DNA of 64,000 nt from contig JAHCBC010000007.1 of assembly GCA_019634595.1 (NCBI GenBank), forward strand, positions 62,001 through 126,000. Direction: 5' to 3'. Shown here piece after piece: positions 7,246 through 16,756 of the stretch (position 1 is its first letter; the number at the start of each line of letters is the position of its first letter). Under the pieces are notes generated by a model. The model was not told the origin of the DNA. It saw only the letters and a list, made by a program, of their open reading frames with translations, and ran no database searches. This stretch comes from Akkermansiaceae bacterium (GTDB lineage: Bacteria; Verrucomicrobiota; Verrucomicrobiia; Verrucomicrobiales; Akkermansiaceae). The position numbers and the translations under genes are program-made.

Positions 7246-10200
7246 GTGTCCAAGATGGACGAGCGCACGCGGGCATGGCTGCGCCGCGTGGTCACACTGC
7301 CGGAATTCACCCCACGCCTGGCCCCGTTGGCTTCCGGCGATGGCGAACTTGTGCTTGATCACGCCGCTGAGGCCTCCCACGCATTCCTTGCGGCGGTGAC
7401 GATCCTCGCCTCCCGCGACCTGAAAAAGAACCGCCACTGGCTGGTGTGTGATCTTCCCCGGCACCGCGAACGCCTCGCCGCGGAACTGGAGCTATGGGGC
7501 ATCCGCGCGATGGTCCTGCCGGAGCCACCGACGGAGACGGGAGACGGCACCATCGCGGATCCGGAGTCCGCCGCGGAGTGGTTCGCGGTGCTGGAGACAC
7601 TCGCACGGTCGGACAAGACGGTGGTCATCTGCGGCAGCGATGCTTTCTCCGGAAAGGCCCCTTCACCCGGTGCGCTGCGCGCCAGCCGCACGCCGCTGCA
7701 ACCCGGCACCACGCTCGACCCTGCTGTGCTCGCGGGACAACTCGCGGACCATGGCTACGAGCGCACCCCGACCGTTACGGCACGGGGGCAGTTCGCGGTG
7801 CGCGGCGGCATCATCGACCTGTTCGCATGGCAGGCGGCGAGGCCCCTGCGGCTGGAATTTTTCGACACCGAGCTGGAGTCCGTGCGGGAGTTCGACCTCG
7901 ATTCCCAGGCGTCCACCAACAAGCTCACCGAGGCGGATCTGTTGCTCGCCGAACCGGCATCCGAGGCAACGGTGGCCGACTATCGCCGGAAGGATGACCT
8001 CACCATTTCCTTCCAGGCGGAGATCCCGCGGCCGGATGTCCGGATCACCGAGGATGCGGCGGATCTGGAGGGAGAGGAAGACTTCACCCTCGCCTGCTAC
8101 GGCAGTCCGCTGGGAGTGTTCGAGGCCGGGGACTTCGTGCTGGAGGAAGCGCGGCGGGATGCCTTTTTCAAGCAACTCAATGAATGGAAGCGCGACGACT
8201 GGGATGTGGCGATGGTCTTCGGCAACAAGGGTGAGGAGGAACGCTTCGCCGAGCTGGCGGGAAAGGATCTGGAGCGGGACCTGGGCCTGATCCCCGTGCG
8301 CGGCGAACTGCTCGCCGGATTCACCATGCCGGTGGCAAAGCTGGCGGTCCTTTCCTCATCGGAGCTGTTCGGCCGCTACCGCACGCCCGGCGGGCCGCGC
8401 CGCTCCACCCTGGACCGCGCCCGCGCCGCCCGTGCCAGGGCAACGCTGGACGAGATGGAGGAAGGTGATCTTGTGGTCCACTATGAATACGGCGTGGGCC
8501 GGTTCAAAGGCATCCACCAGGGCGATGAGGGCGAGGAACTCATCATCGAATACAAGGACGGCTCGCTCCTTTCCGTGCCGCTGGAGCAGGCCCATCTCGT
8601 CGGCAAATACGTCGGCCTCGGAGGCAAGACGCCGGAGCTGAACAAACTCGGTGGCACTGCCTGGAAAACGGCACGGAAGGCGGCGGAAAAATCCATCCTC
8701 GACTACGCGGCCCAGCTCCTCCGGGTGCAGGCGGAGCGCCAGCATGAAGCGGGCTTCGCCCATCCACCGGACTCGAAGTGGATGTATGAATTCGAGCAGT
8801 CCTTCCACTACACCGAGACCGCGGACCAGCGTCGGGCGATCGATGAAACGAAGCTCGACCTGGAGTCACCCCGTCCGATGGACCGGCTGATCTGCGGTGA
8901 CGTCGGCTTTGGCAAAACCGAGGTGGCGATCCGGGCGGCGTTCAAAGCCATCACAGGCGGCAAGCAGGTGGCCCTCCTCGTTCCCACCACCGTTCTCGCG
9001 GAGCAGCATTGGAGGACCTTCCGCGAGCGGATGTCCGACTACCCCATGCGGGTGGATCTGCTCAACCGCTTCCGCACCCCGTCCGAAGTCCGCGAGACGC
9101 TGAAGGGGCTGGAGGATGGTTCGGTGGACATGGTCATCGGCACCCACCGGCTGGTTTCCGGGGATGTGCGTTTCAAGGATCTGGGCCTCGTCGTGGTCGA
9201 TGAGGAACAGCGCTTCGGCGTGGCGCACAAGGAGAAGTTCAAGCAACTCTTCCGCCAGGTGGACGTGCTGACCCTTTCCGCCACCCCCATCCCGCGGACG
9301 CTCTACATGGCGCTGATGGGCGCGAGGGACATGTCCACCATCGAGACTCCCCCGCCCAACCGCATCCCCGTTTCCACCACCGTCTGCGCTTATGACGAGC
9401 GCGTGATCCGCGACGCCATCAAGCGGGAGATGAAACGCGGCGGGCAGGTCTTTTTTCTCCACAACCGGGTGAAGACCATCGAACTGATGGCATCGAAAAT
9501 CCGCCAGCTCGTCCCGGAGGCCCGCATCGTCATCGGCCACGGCCAGATGGACAAGGATGACCTGGAGGTGGTGATGCACACCTTCGTCCAGGGACAGGCG
9601 GACGTGCTGCTGGCCACCACCATCATCGAGACCGGCATCGACATCCCCAATGCCAACACCATCCTCATCGACCGCGCCGACCGCTTCGGCCTGGCTGACC
9701 TTTACCAGCTCCGCGGCCGGGTGGGGCGTGCCGGGGAAAAGGCCTACGCCATCCTGCTCCTGCCACGGGACATGATGACCGTCGGTGATGCCCGCAAACG
9801 CATCCACGCCATCAAGCAATACACGGCGCTGGGTTCCGGCTTCAAGATCGCCATGAAGGATCTGGAGATCCGTGGCGCGGGGAACCTGCTGGGGACCAAG
9901 CAATCCGGCCACATTTCCCAGATCGGCTTCGATCTTTACTGCCAGTTGCTCAAGCAATCCGTGGAACGCCTGAAAGGGAGGCAGGATGCGCCGAAGACGG
10001 AAACCACCTTCAAAGCGGACTTCGTCGCGTTCTCCGAGGCTGCTTTCGCCAAGGAGGATCCGAAAGCATTCATCCCCGCGTTCCTCCCCTCGAACTGGCT
10101 CCAGGAAACCAAAATCCGCATCGCCGCGTTCCGGGAGATCTCGGAAGCATTGACGCCGAACGCGGTGAAAAATCTGGAAAAGTCGTGGCGGGACAAATTC

Positions 10201-10422
10201 GGCAGGATTCCTGCTCCAGCGGACAACCTGATCAAAATTGCACAAATCAAGGCACTTGCCGCCGCTGAGGGGATAGCTTCGGTTGAAATTCAGGGGCAAC
10301 GCCTGATGCTGCACCGGAACGGAGACTACATTCTCATGGAAGGCCGCCGCTTTCCCCGCTTGCAATCCGCCTCACCACAAGGAAAGCTCGCGGAAGCGAT
10401 CACCCTGTTGCTCAAATTTTAA
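7246..10422 (+). CDS. mfd: Transcription-repair coupling factor Mfd
   Basis: A 1058-residue ATP-dependent DNA translocase that removes RNA polymerase stalled at DNA damage and recruits UvrA. Domains in order: a UvrB-homology region (about 1-330), the CarD-like RNA polymerase interaction domain starting near residue 405 (EEGDLVVHYEYGVGRFKG), the DEAD-type motor with Walker A GDVGFGKTE near 551 and the DEEQ box near 651, the second RecA-like domain ending in QLRGRVGRAGEKAYA, and the TRCF C-terminal domain. It is ~90 residues shorter than the E. coli protein (1148), mostly in the N-terminal part. The start is GTG 7246; ATG 7255 is also possible. The SurA-like gene follows 19 bp downstream. Confidence 0.97.
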   Translation: MSKMDERTRAWLRRVVTLPEFTPRLAPLASGDGELVLDHAAEASHAFLAAVTILASRDLKKNRHWLVCDLPRHRERLAAELELWGIRAMVLPEPPTETGDGTIADPESAAEWFAVLETLARSDKTVVICGSDAFSGKAPSPGALRASRTPLQPGTTLDPAVLAGQLADHGYERTPTVTARGQFAVRGGIIDLFAWQAARPLRLEFFDTELESVREFDLDSQASTNKLTEADLLLAEPASEATVADYRRKDDLTISFQAEIPRPDVRITEDAADLEGEEDFTLACYGSPLGVFEAGDFVLEEARRDAFFKQLNEWKRDDWDVAMVFGNKGEEERFAELAGKDLERDLGLIPVRGELLAGFTMPVAKLAVLSSSELFGRYRTPGGPRRSTLDRARAARARATLDEMEEGDLVVHYEYGVGRFKGIHQGDEGEELIIEYKDGSLLSVPLEQAHLVGKYVGLGGKTPELNKLGGTAWKTARKAAEKSILDYAAQLLRVQAERQHEAGFAHPPDSKWMYEFEQSFHYTETADQRRAIDETKLDLESPRPMDRLICGDVGFGKTEVAIRAAFKAITGGKQVALLVPTTVLAEQHWRTFRERMSDYPMRVDLLNRFRTPSEVRETLKGLEDGSVDMVIGTHRLVSGDVRFKDLGLVVVDEEQRFGVAHKEKFKQLFRQVDVLTLSATPIPRTLYMALMGARDMSTIETPPPNRIPVSTTVCAYDERVIRDAIKREMKRGGQVFFLHNRVKTIELMASKIRQLVPEARIVIGHGQMDKDDLEVVMHTFVQGQADVLLATTIIETGIDIPNANTILIDRADRFGLADLYQLRGRVGRAGEKAYAILLLPRDMMTVGDARKRIHAIKQYTALGSGFKIAMKDLEIRGAGNLLGTKQSGHISQIGFDLYCQLLKQSVERLKGRQDAPKTETTFKADFVAFSEAAFAKEDPKAFIPAFLPSNWLQETKIRIAAFREISEALTPNAVKNLEKSWRDKFGRIPAPADNLIKIAQIKALAAAEGIASVEIQGQRLMLHRNGDYILMEGRRFPRLQSASPQGKLAEAITLLLKF

Positions 10423-10441
10423 ATCGTTCATTTTCAAATCA

Positions 10442-11530
10442 ATGACAATCAGTCCATTCGGTGCATTCGCCCTGGTCGCAGCCTTCAGCGGGGCGCTGCT
10501 CGTCCAAGCCCAACCAGAGCCACCGACGCCACCGGATCTCCCCGTGGCACCTGAACCAGCCCCTGCCCCGGTCCCCGTGCCGGCGCAGCAGCAGATGCCG
10601 TCCGGCCCCATCGAGGTGAACGGCATCGTCGGCAGGGTCAATGGCCGCATCATCACAAAGAACCAGGTGGGCTTCATGCTGGCACCGATCTATGCCCAGC
10701 TTGCGGCCCAGTTCCCGCGCCGTGGCCCGGAGTTCGAGCGCCAGTTCATCGAGGCCCAGGACAAGGTCATCCAGGAACTGGTGGATCGCCAACTCATCCT
10801 GGATGAGTTCAAGCGGATGGGTGCATCCATCAAGCCCCATTTCATTGATGATGAGATCAAGCGCCAGCTCCGCGAACTCTACAACGGCAACGAGGCGAAG
10901 TTCCGCGAGGAACTGAAGCGCAGCCGCATGACCATGGAAGGCTACCGCGAGATGACGAAGGAGAAACTCATCGTCCAGGCCATGCGCCAGCAGAAGTTCG
11001 CGGATGCCCCGCCTCCCCTGCCGAATGAAATCAACAGGGAGTATGCGGAGATCAGAACCAGCCTGCGCGACACCAGCAAGGACGTGATCTCATTCCAGAA
11101 GATCTTCATCCCCCGTCTCGACCAGCAGAACCCGGGTTCAACTCCGGAAACGCAGCTCACCCTCGCGGAGAGCATCGGCAGCCAGCTCGCGGAAGGAAAG
11201 GACTTCGCTGAACTGGCGAAGACCTACTCTAAAGACGCTTTCGCCGAACAGGGCGGCATCCAGAATGATGTGCCCCGCACCGACCTCGCCGCTGAATTCG
11301 CCGCCATCATCTTCGATGCCCCCGATGGGAAAGTCGTCGGTCCTTTGGAGGATCCGCAGGGATTCACCCTCGTGAAGGTCACCAAGAAGAACCTCGGTCC
11401 ATCCCCCGCCCTGCAAGGCGAGGTCCGTCAACAGGTGGAGGAACGTGTGCGCCGCAAGAAGACCTCCGTCCAGTATGACCGCTGGATCGAAGGTCTCCGC
11501 AAGAAGGCCATCATCGACATCCGGAAGTGA
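10442..11530 (+). CDS. Periplasmic SurA/PpiC-type peptidyl-prolyl isomerase
   Basis: A 362-residue exported chaperone. A signal peptide (ending around GALLVQAQ) is followed by a Pro-rich linker, a SurA-like N-terminal helical region (VNGRIITKNQV through KLIVQAMRQQKF), and one parvulin domain (about 215-330; ISFQKIFIP, FAELAKTYSKDAFAEQGG, GPLEDPQGFTLVKV). It should assist folding of outer-membrane proteins in the periplasm. SurA of E. coli has two parvulin domains; this one has a single copy. It lies downstream of mfd and upstream of a strong hairpin at 11542-11561. Confidence 0.9.
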   Translation: MTISPFGAFALVAAFSGALLVQAQPEPPTPPDLPVAPEPAPAPVPVPAQQQMPSGPIEVNGIVGRVNGRIITKNQVGFMLAPIYAQLAAQFPRRGPEFERQFIEAQDKVIQELVDRQLILDEFKRMGASIKPHFIDDEIKRQLRELYNGNEAKFREELKRSRMTMEGYREMTKEKLIVQAMRQQKFADAPPPLPNEINREYAEIRTSLRDTSKDVISFQKIFIPRLDQQNPGSTPETQLTLAESIGSQLAEGKDFAELAKTYSKDAFAEQGGIQNDVPRTDLAAEFAAIIFDAPDGKVVGPLEDPQGFTLVKVTKKNLGPSPALQGEVRQQVEERVRRKKTSVQYDRWIEGLRKKAIIDIRK

Positions 11531-11541
11531 GTTTTCCGTAG

Positions 11542-11561
11542 CGGAAGTCGTGAGACTTCCG
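11542..11561. repeat. Perfect 8-bp hairpin with GTGA loop after the SurA-like gene
   Basis: CGGAAGTC (11542-11549) and GACTTCCG (11554-11561) are perfect inverted repeats around a GTGA loop, a GNRA-type tetraloop in RNA. No U-run follows on either strand, so it is more like an extragenic palindrome than a textbook intrinsic terminator, though it lies 11 bp past the stop of the SurA-like gene. A second inverted pair (GAGATTCGCG near 11668 and CGCAAATCTC ending at 11707) covers the aat stop codon. Confidence 0.6.
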
Positions 11562-11705
11562 GCTGAGGGGAAGCTCGTTGGGAACCCGGGCTCGTTCCGG
11601 GAAGACATTCCACCTGAAAACCTGGAAGGGCTTGCCATGCTTCCACCCAACCCGCTGGATCTCCCGTGAGATTCGCGCCTCCCGCATTTCTTCGGGTCGC
11701 AAATC

Positions 11706-12275
11706 TCAGATTTTTCTGTCCAGCACCTTCTCCAGTTCCGAATGATACTCTTGTCGTGCCAGTTCATAGCCGCCGAACTGACGGAGATGACTCGTCATCC
11801 ACTGGGTGTCCAACAGCTTGAAGCCATCCTCACGCAGACGCTCCACCAGCGCGACGAGGGCGATTTTTGAGGCATCCGTCTTCCGCGAGAACATGCTCTC
11901 CCCGAAAAACACGCCGGGAAGTTCCACCCCATAGAGTCCTCCCTGCAGGCCTTCCTCATCCCAGCATTCCACCGAATGCGCGTGTCCCGCGGCATGCAGG
12001 GCACAATAGCTTTCGAGAATCACCTCATCGATCCACGTTTCCTTCCGGGCCGCGCAGCCCAGCATCACCTCCCTGAAGGCGGTGTTCCATCGGACTTCGA
12101 ACGGCTTCTTCCGCAGGGATTTTTTCAATCCGTGTGGAATATGGAAGCGGTCATCCAGCGGGATCAGTCCGCGCCGTTCCGGAGAAAACCACAGGATTTC
12201 CCCATCTTCCGCCATCGGGAACACGCCACGGGAATATGCCTCCAGAAGCACGTTCGTTGGTATCAGGCGGGACAT
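11706..12275 (-). CDS. aat: Leucyl/phenylalanyl-tRNA--protein transferase
   Basis: The enzyme attaches Leu or Phe from charged tRNA to proteins with N-terminal Arg or Lys, marking them for ClpS/ClpAP degradation (N-end rule). The sequence shows the family's hallmark segments: GVFPMAEDGEILWFSPERRG near the N-terminus, HSVECWDEEGLQGGLYGVELPGVFFGESMFS in the middle (quoted here only to name GGLYG and GESMFS as the key motifs), and LLDTQWMTSHLRQFGG near the end. I chose ATG 12275, giving 189 residues; an in-frame TTG at 12320 would add 15 atypical residues. The gene is convergent with the SurA-like gene and downstream of the DUF4350 cluster on the same strand, 189 bp away, so it is probably a separate transcription unit. 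Confidence 0.93.
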   Translation of the reverse strand: MSRLIPTNVLLEAYSRGVFPMAEDGEILWFSPERRGLIPLDDRFHIPHGLKKSLRKKPFEVRWNTAFREVMLGCAARKETWIDEVILESYCALHAAGHAHSVECWDEEGLQGGLYGVELPGVFFGESMFSRKTDASKIALVALVERLREDGFKLLDTQWMTSHLRQFGGYELARQEYHSELEKVLDRKI

Positions 12276-12464
12276 CCGGGGAGAATTTTCGGTGAATGCG
12301 GCCTGTTTGCCAATTTTCAAATCGCATGGACGATGGGAATCCCAAGGTTCCCTGCATGAGGAGAAATTGAACCACGATCGAAGCGCGGCGAAGATGGGCG
12401 GGCCTGTTTTTTCCGGGCCGAATGAAGGCAGGGTTGATTTCCACCCCTCCCTGTCGTCCCTGCC

Positions 12465-13571
12465 TCACGACCGGAGCACGGCGAGCAGCTTCTGCAGGTC
12501 CGCCGTCGTACGGGTCATGATGCTGCCATCCGCAGGAGCGTTCTCCGTGAGGGCACGGGTCACACGCTCGCGGGGGATTTCCGCGCGCCCGGCGAGAAAC
12601 TGGAAGAAATCCGCATCCTTCCTGCCGGCAGCGGCGGCGGCCTTCTGCCCTCCCTCCACGATCCTCTCACGGATGGGGGCCAGCAACGCCGAGCCTTTGT
12701 CCAGACGCCACTGGAAGTCCCCCAATGCCTCCAAATGGTGGTCATAGCCCCTCAGCGGGGATGCAGTGGCGGCGGATTCCATGGGGCCGAAGCGGGTGAA
12801 GCTTTTCCATAACCAGATGATGAGGGCGACGGCCAGCCCCACCAGCACCGGCCAGAGATGGCGGGCCAGCATCCGCCAGAGGGAGATACCCGCGCCGCGG
12901 AGGAACACCACCGACCCTTCCATGGTCGATGATCCGACCAGTGCGGAAAGCAGCGCGGCGTGGTCCTTGTCGCCGATCTTGCGGCTGCGGAAGATCCTCG
13001 CATCCGGGATGACGGTCACGCGGCCGTAGCCGTATTCCACCGAGGCGAAATTCCCGTCCTTCGCCGCCGGGGTGGAAACCCGCGCGTTGGTATCCACCTC
13101 CACCTCATAGGTCCGCTCCCCGAAGGTGACGGTGGTCCCATCCGGCTTTCTGGCACGGGATCTTTCGATCGTCACTCCGGCATCCTTGAGGAAATCCACC
13201 AGCGGTTTCTGGAGTTCCGGCACGCTGCGCTGGTGGTCGCTCCAGTCGTTCCAATCGGAGTCCGAGTATTCCACCAGCAGCACCAGATGTCCGCCATCGG
13301 AAACCCACTCCTTCATGGCGGACACCACACCGACATTGTTCAGCACCCCCACGGGCACGAAATAGGCCCTGTGATCCCACTCCGGCTTCACCCAGCCACC
13401 GGACGAATGGACGTCATGTCCTTTCTTTCCGACGAATCTCTCGGCGGCCAGCCACGGGTTGATCCGCGCCTTGCCCTTGAAACCGGTCTCCTTGGTCACT
13501 TCCTCAAATTCGCAGCCTGCGGAAAGCAGGGCGACCACCATCACGAGGAGCCTGACGAGGTGGTATTTCAT
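12465..13571 (-). CDS. DUF4350-type membrane lipoprotein
   Basis: A 368-residue protein starting at ATG 13571, which has a good ribosome-binding site (GGAGGGTGG) and overlaps the upstream gene by ATGA. A lipoprotein-like signal ends in LLSAGC. The large N-terminal domain (about 25-235) contains MKEWVSDGGHLVLLVEY, the glutamine-amidotransferase-like Rossmann arrangement typical of DUF4350, then comes one transmembrane helix (WPVLVGLAVALIIWLWKSF) and a ~100-residue helical cytoplasmic tail. DUF4350 proteins usually occur with MoxR ATPase, DUF58, RDD and DUF4129 genes in membrane-stress or cell-envelope clusters. It is the last gene of this four-gene operon. The biochemical role is unknown. Confidence 0.85.
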   Translation of the reverse strand: MKYHLVRLLVMVVALLSAGCEFEEVTKETGFKGKARINPWLAAERFVGKKGHDVHSSGGWVKPEWDHRAYFVPVGVLNNVGVVSAMKEWVSDGGHLVLLVEYSDSDWNDWSDHQRSVPELQKPLVDFLKDAGVTIERSRARKPDGTTVTFGERTYEVEVDTNARVSTPAAKDGNFASVEYGYGRVTVIPDARIFRSRKIGDKDHAALLSALVGSSTMEGSVVFLRGAGISLWRMLARHLWPVLVGLAVALIIWLWKSFTRFGPMESAATASPLRGYDHHLEALGDFQWRLDKGSALLAPIRERIVEGGQKAAAAAGRKDADFFQFLAGRAEIPRERVTRALTENAPADGSIMTRTTADLQKLLAVLRS

Positions 13572-15010
13572 CCCACCCTCCTTTCCTTGAAAGGCCAACC
13601 CTCGCACAAGGCCCGGACCTCCATCTCCGGAGGTTCCTGCGCGGCGTAGGCCAGCTTCATCCATGCTCCGGTGAGGCCCTTGAAATAATCCGGGTGAGCG
13701 ATGCTCCCGGCGTCCACCACCCGGCGGAGGCAGTCGCCCTCCGTATCGGATTCCTGGATCTCCACCCGTGCGACATCGATCACCTTTGAGATCGTCCCGC
13801 GGTAGAGCAAGGCGAGCGCCTCATGCCGCCGTCCGGCGGTCCAGAGCGCCCAGGCCGCGGTGGGGATGTCCTTTGGAAGGGACTCCGCGGTGACCTCCAT
13901 CCCCATCACCATCCGTGCGGAAGGTGCCTCCACCAGTTTTCCACCCGCCGTTTTCTGCAGGCGGAACGCGTGGCGGTTGATCCAGATGATCCAAGCCAGG
14001 AACGCCAGCAGCACCGCCAGGACCGTGTAGCCGAAGACCAGCGCAACGTAACCCGGAATGCTGCCAAATCCCGACGAAGACTTGCCGGACTTGGGTTTCA
14101 AAGCGGGCACCTTATAGGTTTCCGAGTGGACCTTGAAATCCTCATGGGCCTTCACCTCGCGGATGATCTCCTGGTCGGTGGAGGGTTCCTGGGCGTGCGA
14201 CGGAAGCGGGCAGAACAGGAATGCGGCGAATGCCAGCAGGGCCGCCAGCTTGCCCAACCGTTGTCCCAGCCGCTTGAATGCCAGCTCGACATCCCAGCCT
14301 TCCAGCCATGTCCGGTTGTTCACATAGACGCCGAAACCGGCTCCGGTGACGAAGATGTCCACCAGCGCCATGCCCAGCATGGCACAACCGGCGGCGGTCC
14401 ATGAGATGACCAGCGGGATGTCGAACGGGTTGTTCCTGTCAAAGGACTCGATCGCCGCCTGCCACGGTCCGCTTTCGCCTTCCGGCATCATCATGATGAC
14501 GATGGCGAACACGCTCAGCGCCAGCCACGCGGCGGTGAGGTCCGCGGCGAAGTAAAGCCACATCACTACTCCGTCCCCGCGCCGGGCGAGCTGCTTCGCG
14601 CGCTGGCGGTAGGGCTTTCCACGCAATCCCTCCAGATCCTCCACCGCCAGCGTGACCGGCAGCCATGGGGAGAATCTGGCGACGACCATGCGGTGGAAAA
14701 ACCGGCGGAACCAAGCGCGCGGGATTTCCCGGAACACCGCCTTCCAATCCGGCCGTTCACCGAACAAGCGGCGGCTCAGATCGAACAGGACCATCCGCGA
14801 GCCGACGGGCTTCCACCACCAGAACAAGGCGGCCAGCACCAGCGGCATCTCCCGCAGGAACCACCCGGCGATGAGCAGCGGTGCCAGCAATGCCAGCCAC
14901 CAGACGGCGAAGCAGCGCCAGAAGTCCCTGCGGACCATGGCGAATCCGAGGTCCACGGCCTCCCAATCGCTGCGGGGCCGGATCTCCGCGGTGACATCCT
15001 CAAGACGCAT
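13568..15010 (-). CDS. DUF4129-like multi-pass membrane protein
   Basis: A 480-residue protein with several hydrophobic helices in the N-terminal half (around 30-70, 155-185, 205-235, 260-280) and one more around residue 335 (VALVFGYTVLAVLLAFLAWI). The soluble C-terminal part (about 365-480; AAWALWTAGRRHEALALLYRG) resembles the DUF4129 domain found at the C-terminus of transglutaminase-like and MoxR-associated membrane proteins. It overlaps the SpoIIM gene upstream by 11 bp and the DUF4350 gene downstream by 4 bp, so the three are translationally coupled. Function unknown; probably part of a membrane complex with its neighbours. Confidence 0.8.
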   Translation of the reverse strand: MRLEDVTAEIRPRSDWEAVDLGFAMVRRDFWRCFAVWWLALLAPLLIAGWFLREMPLVLAALFWWWKPVGSRMVLFDLSRRLFGERPDWKAVFREIPRAWFRRFFHRMVVARFSPWLPVTLAVEDLEGLRGKPYRQRAKQLARRGDGVVMWLYFAADLTAAWLALSVFAIVIMMMPEGESGPWQAAIESFDRNNPFDIPLVISWTAAGCAMLGMALVDIFVTGAGFGVYVNNRTWLEGWDVELAFKRLGQRLGKLAALLAFAAFLFCPLPSHAQEPSTDQEIIREVKAHEDFKVHSETYKVPALKPKSGKSSSGFGSIPGYVALVFGYTVLAVLLAFLAWIIWINRHAFRLQKTAGGKLVEAPSARMVMGMEVTAESLPKDIPTAAWALWTAGRRHEALALLYRGTISKVIDVARVEIQESDTEGDCLRRVVDAGSIAHPDYFKGLTGAWMKLAYAAQEPPEMEVRALCEGWPFKERRVG

Positions 15011-15971
15011 GCCTCACGCCCCTCCCGGCGAACAGAAAGTAGGCGATGTGCAACAGCCAGAAGAAGATCCCGACGGAATACTTCACCGCAGAGGGCACCA
15101 ACTGGGCGGACCAGAATCCCTCGACGACCGCCGCCAGGGTGGTCAGGAGCGCGGCTCCGTAGATGAGGGGCAGCGTGTGCTTCGTGGTCTCCGCCAGCGC
15201 ACGGACACGCGGCAGCCGCCCGGGCTTGAGGATGGCCAGGCCCAGGCGCATGCCCGCCATGCCGGCGACCACCATGCCCAGCAGCTCGAACGACGAATGG
15301 CCGGCGACGAAGGTCCAGAATGACTCCGGATTTCCCGCCACGTTCACGTATCCCGCCGCCGCGCCGATGTGCACGCCGTTGAAGAGCAGGAAAAACAACG
15401 TCCCCACACCCGCTGCCATGCCCCCGGCGAAGATCCGGAAGTCGATGGCGACGTTGTTGTAGATGTAGAAACAGAACATCATGAAGTTCGATCCATACTC
15501 GGACCTCAGGTGGGCGATCTGTTGTTCGCGGCCACCATACATCTGGTCCATCGACGCCATCCCCTCCGCCCCCAGCGCGGCCTGCACCCAGCTGATGTCA
15601 TGGTGGGCGGACAGCATCATGGCGAAAAACGGCAGCCAGAACACCGCGCTGCACAGCCAGAAAAGCTTCCAGTCGGCGCGCACCGCACGGGGGAACCCGG
15701 CCGCGGCGAACTCCGCGAACGCCCTCCAGCCGCCGCGGCGCGTGCGGTAGATGATTTCATAGCCACGGATCACCAGCGCGTTGAGCCGCTCCGTGAGGCG
15801 GGAGCCATACATGCGGCACTCCGCGAGGGAAAGATCGACACAGAGTTCGCGGAACCGCCGCGGGAGCTGGTCAGCATGCTCGTTCGGCTTGCCCTTTTCC
15901 AACGACTCCACGAGGCGTTCGTATTCACGCCAGCGCTCCGCGTTCTTCGACTCGAAATCCCCCACCGTCAT
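15000..15971 (-). CDS. Stage II sporulation protein M (SpoIIM)-like membrane protein
   Basis: A 323-residue protein with a ~100-residue cytoplasmic N-terminus (WREYERLVESLEKGK, ELCVDLSLAECRMYG) and about five to six membrane helices. GVGTLFFLLFNGVHIGAAAG and the FVAGHSSFELLGMVVAGMAGM stretch are the conserved SpoIIM-family core. In Bacillus SpoIIM takes part in septal peptidoglycan degradation during engulfment. Non-sporulating bacteria such as the one inferred here keep homologues in RDD/DUF58/MoxR clusters, where their role is not established. It starts 1 bp after the RDD gene ends and overlaps the next gene by 11 bp. Confidence 0.9.
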   Translation of the reverse strand: MTVGDFESKNAERWREYERLVESLEKGKPNEHADQLPRRFRELCVDLSLAECRMYGSRLTERLNALVIRGYEIIYRTRRGGWRAFAEFAAAGFPRAVRADWKLFWLCSAVFWLPFFAMMLSAHHDISWVQAALGAEGMASMDQMYGGREQQIAHLRSEYGSNFMMFCFYIYNNVAIDFRIFAGGMAAGVGTLFFLLFNGVHIGAAAGYVNVAGNPESFWTFVAGHSSFELLGMVVAGMAGMRLGLAILKPGRLPRVRALAETTKHTLPLIYGAALLTTLAAVVEGFWSAQLVPSAVKYSVGIFFWLLHIAYFLFAGRGVRHAS

Positions 15972-15972
15972 G

Positions 15973-16701
15973 TCAGGATCCTCCCTCCCGCTTTTCCTGG
16001 ACCCAGTGGGCCATCGACATCAGGCGGGTGACTCCGGCGGTACCGGAAGCTCCGCTCAGGGCGGTGGCATGGTCGCCGATTTCCGCCCGCCGCCCTTCGG
16101 ACCATAGTCCGGCCCGCTCGCGGAACAGGACCAGCGCCCTGGTTTCATCCGCCGTGAGGCCGACCGGGAGAGGCACCGCCTGCATGGGCGGTGGAGCCGC
16201 GATGATGATCTGCGGCGCGGTCTTGGTATAGACCACCACCGTTCCCGCCGCCAGATCACCCAGCCGCTGGAAACGCCGCGACGCCAGGCAGCTCCCGAGG
16301 CCGATGCCATAGGTGAAAAACGGCATGCCATCGATGAAGCGGAGGAAATTCCGCACCACCGCCTGGCCGAGGGTGATGGGGGAACCGGTGGCCTGCACCA
16401 CGCGCAGCCCGGCGACGCGCTTGCCGGGGGTGGCACCGCGTTTCCCCGCCTCGAAAATCACCGGGTAGAACCAATCCAGAAGGAACCAGGCCAACATCCA
16501 CAACCCCATGGCCACTTGTCCGCCGATGGCCAGTCCGCTGATGGTCATGACGATGGTGACAGCCGTGAGAATGAGCATGCGGATCACCAGATCCACCAGA
16601 TAGGCCCCTGCCCTGACGAGCGGCCCGGCGATGCGCAGGCGGATCTCGATTCCTTCCGCGAGTTCCACGGTCTGCAGGGTATCCAGTTTCTCCACCGCCA
16701 T
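15973..16701 (-). CDS. RDD-family membrane protein
   Basis: A 242-residue protein beginning at ATG 16701 (MAVEKLDTLQ); a longer frame up to 16809 is open but has no family-like sequence. The RDD domain starts at RAGAYLVDLVIRM, where the family's Arg-Asp-Asp positions read R-x-x-A-Y-x-x-D, with three hydrophobic helices and the FEAGKRGATPGKRVAGLRVV loop that is characteristic of the domain. The C-terminal ~70 residues are soluble. It is the first gene of the RDD-SpoIIM-DUF4129-like-DUF4350 operon. RDD proteins have been linked to Na+/H+ antiport in a few cases, but here membership in an envelope complex is at least as likely. Confidence 0.9.
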   Translation of the reverse strand: MAVEKLDTLQTVELAEGIEIRLRIAGPLVRAGAYLVDLVIRMLILTAVTIVMTISGLAIGGQVAMGLWMLAWFLLDWFYPVIFEAGKRGATPGKRVAGLRVVQATGSPITLGQAVVRNFLRFIDGMPFFTYGIGLGSCLASRRFQRLGDLAAGTVVVYTKTAPQIIIAAPPPMQAVPLPVGLTADETRALVLFRERAGLWSEGRRAEIGDHATALSGASGTAGVTRLMSMAHWVQEKREGGS

Positions 16702-16756
16702 TGTCCGTGCCGAAGTTAGGTGATTTTCGCGGTGCGTAAATGCCGAAAGAAGACAA

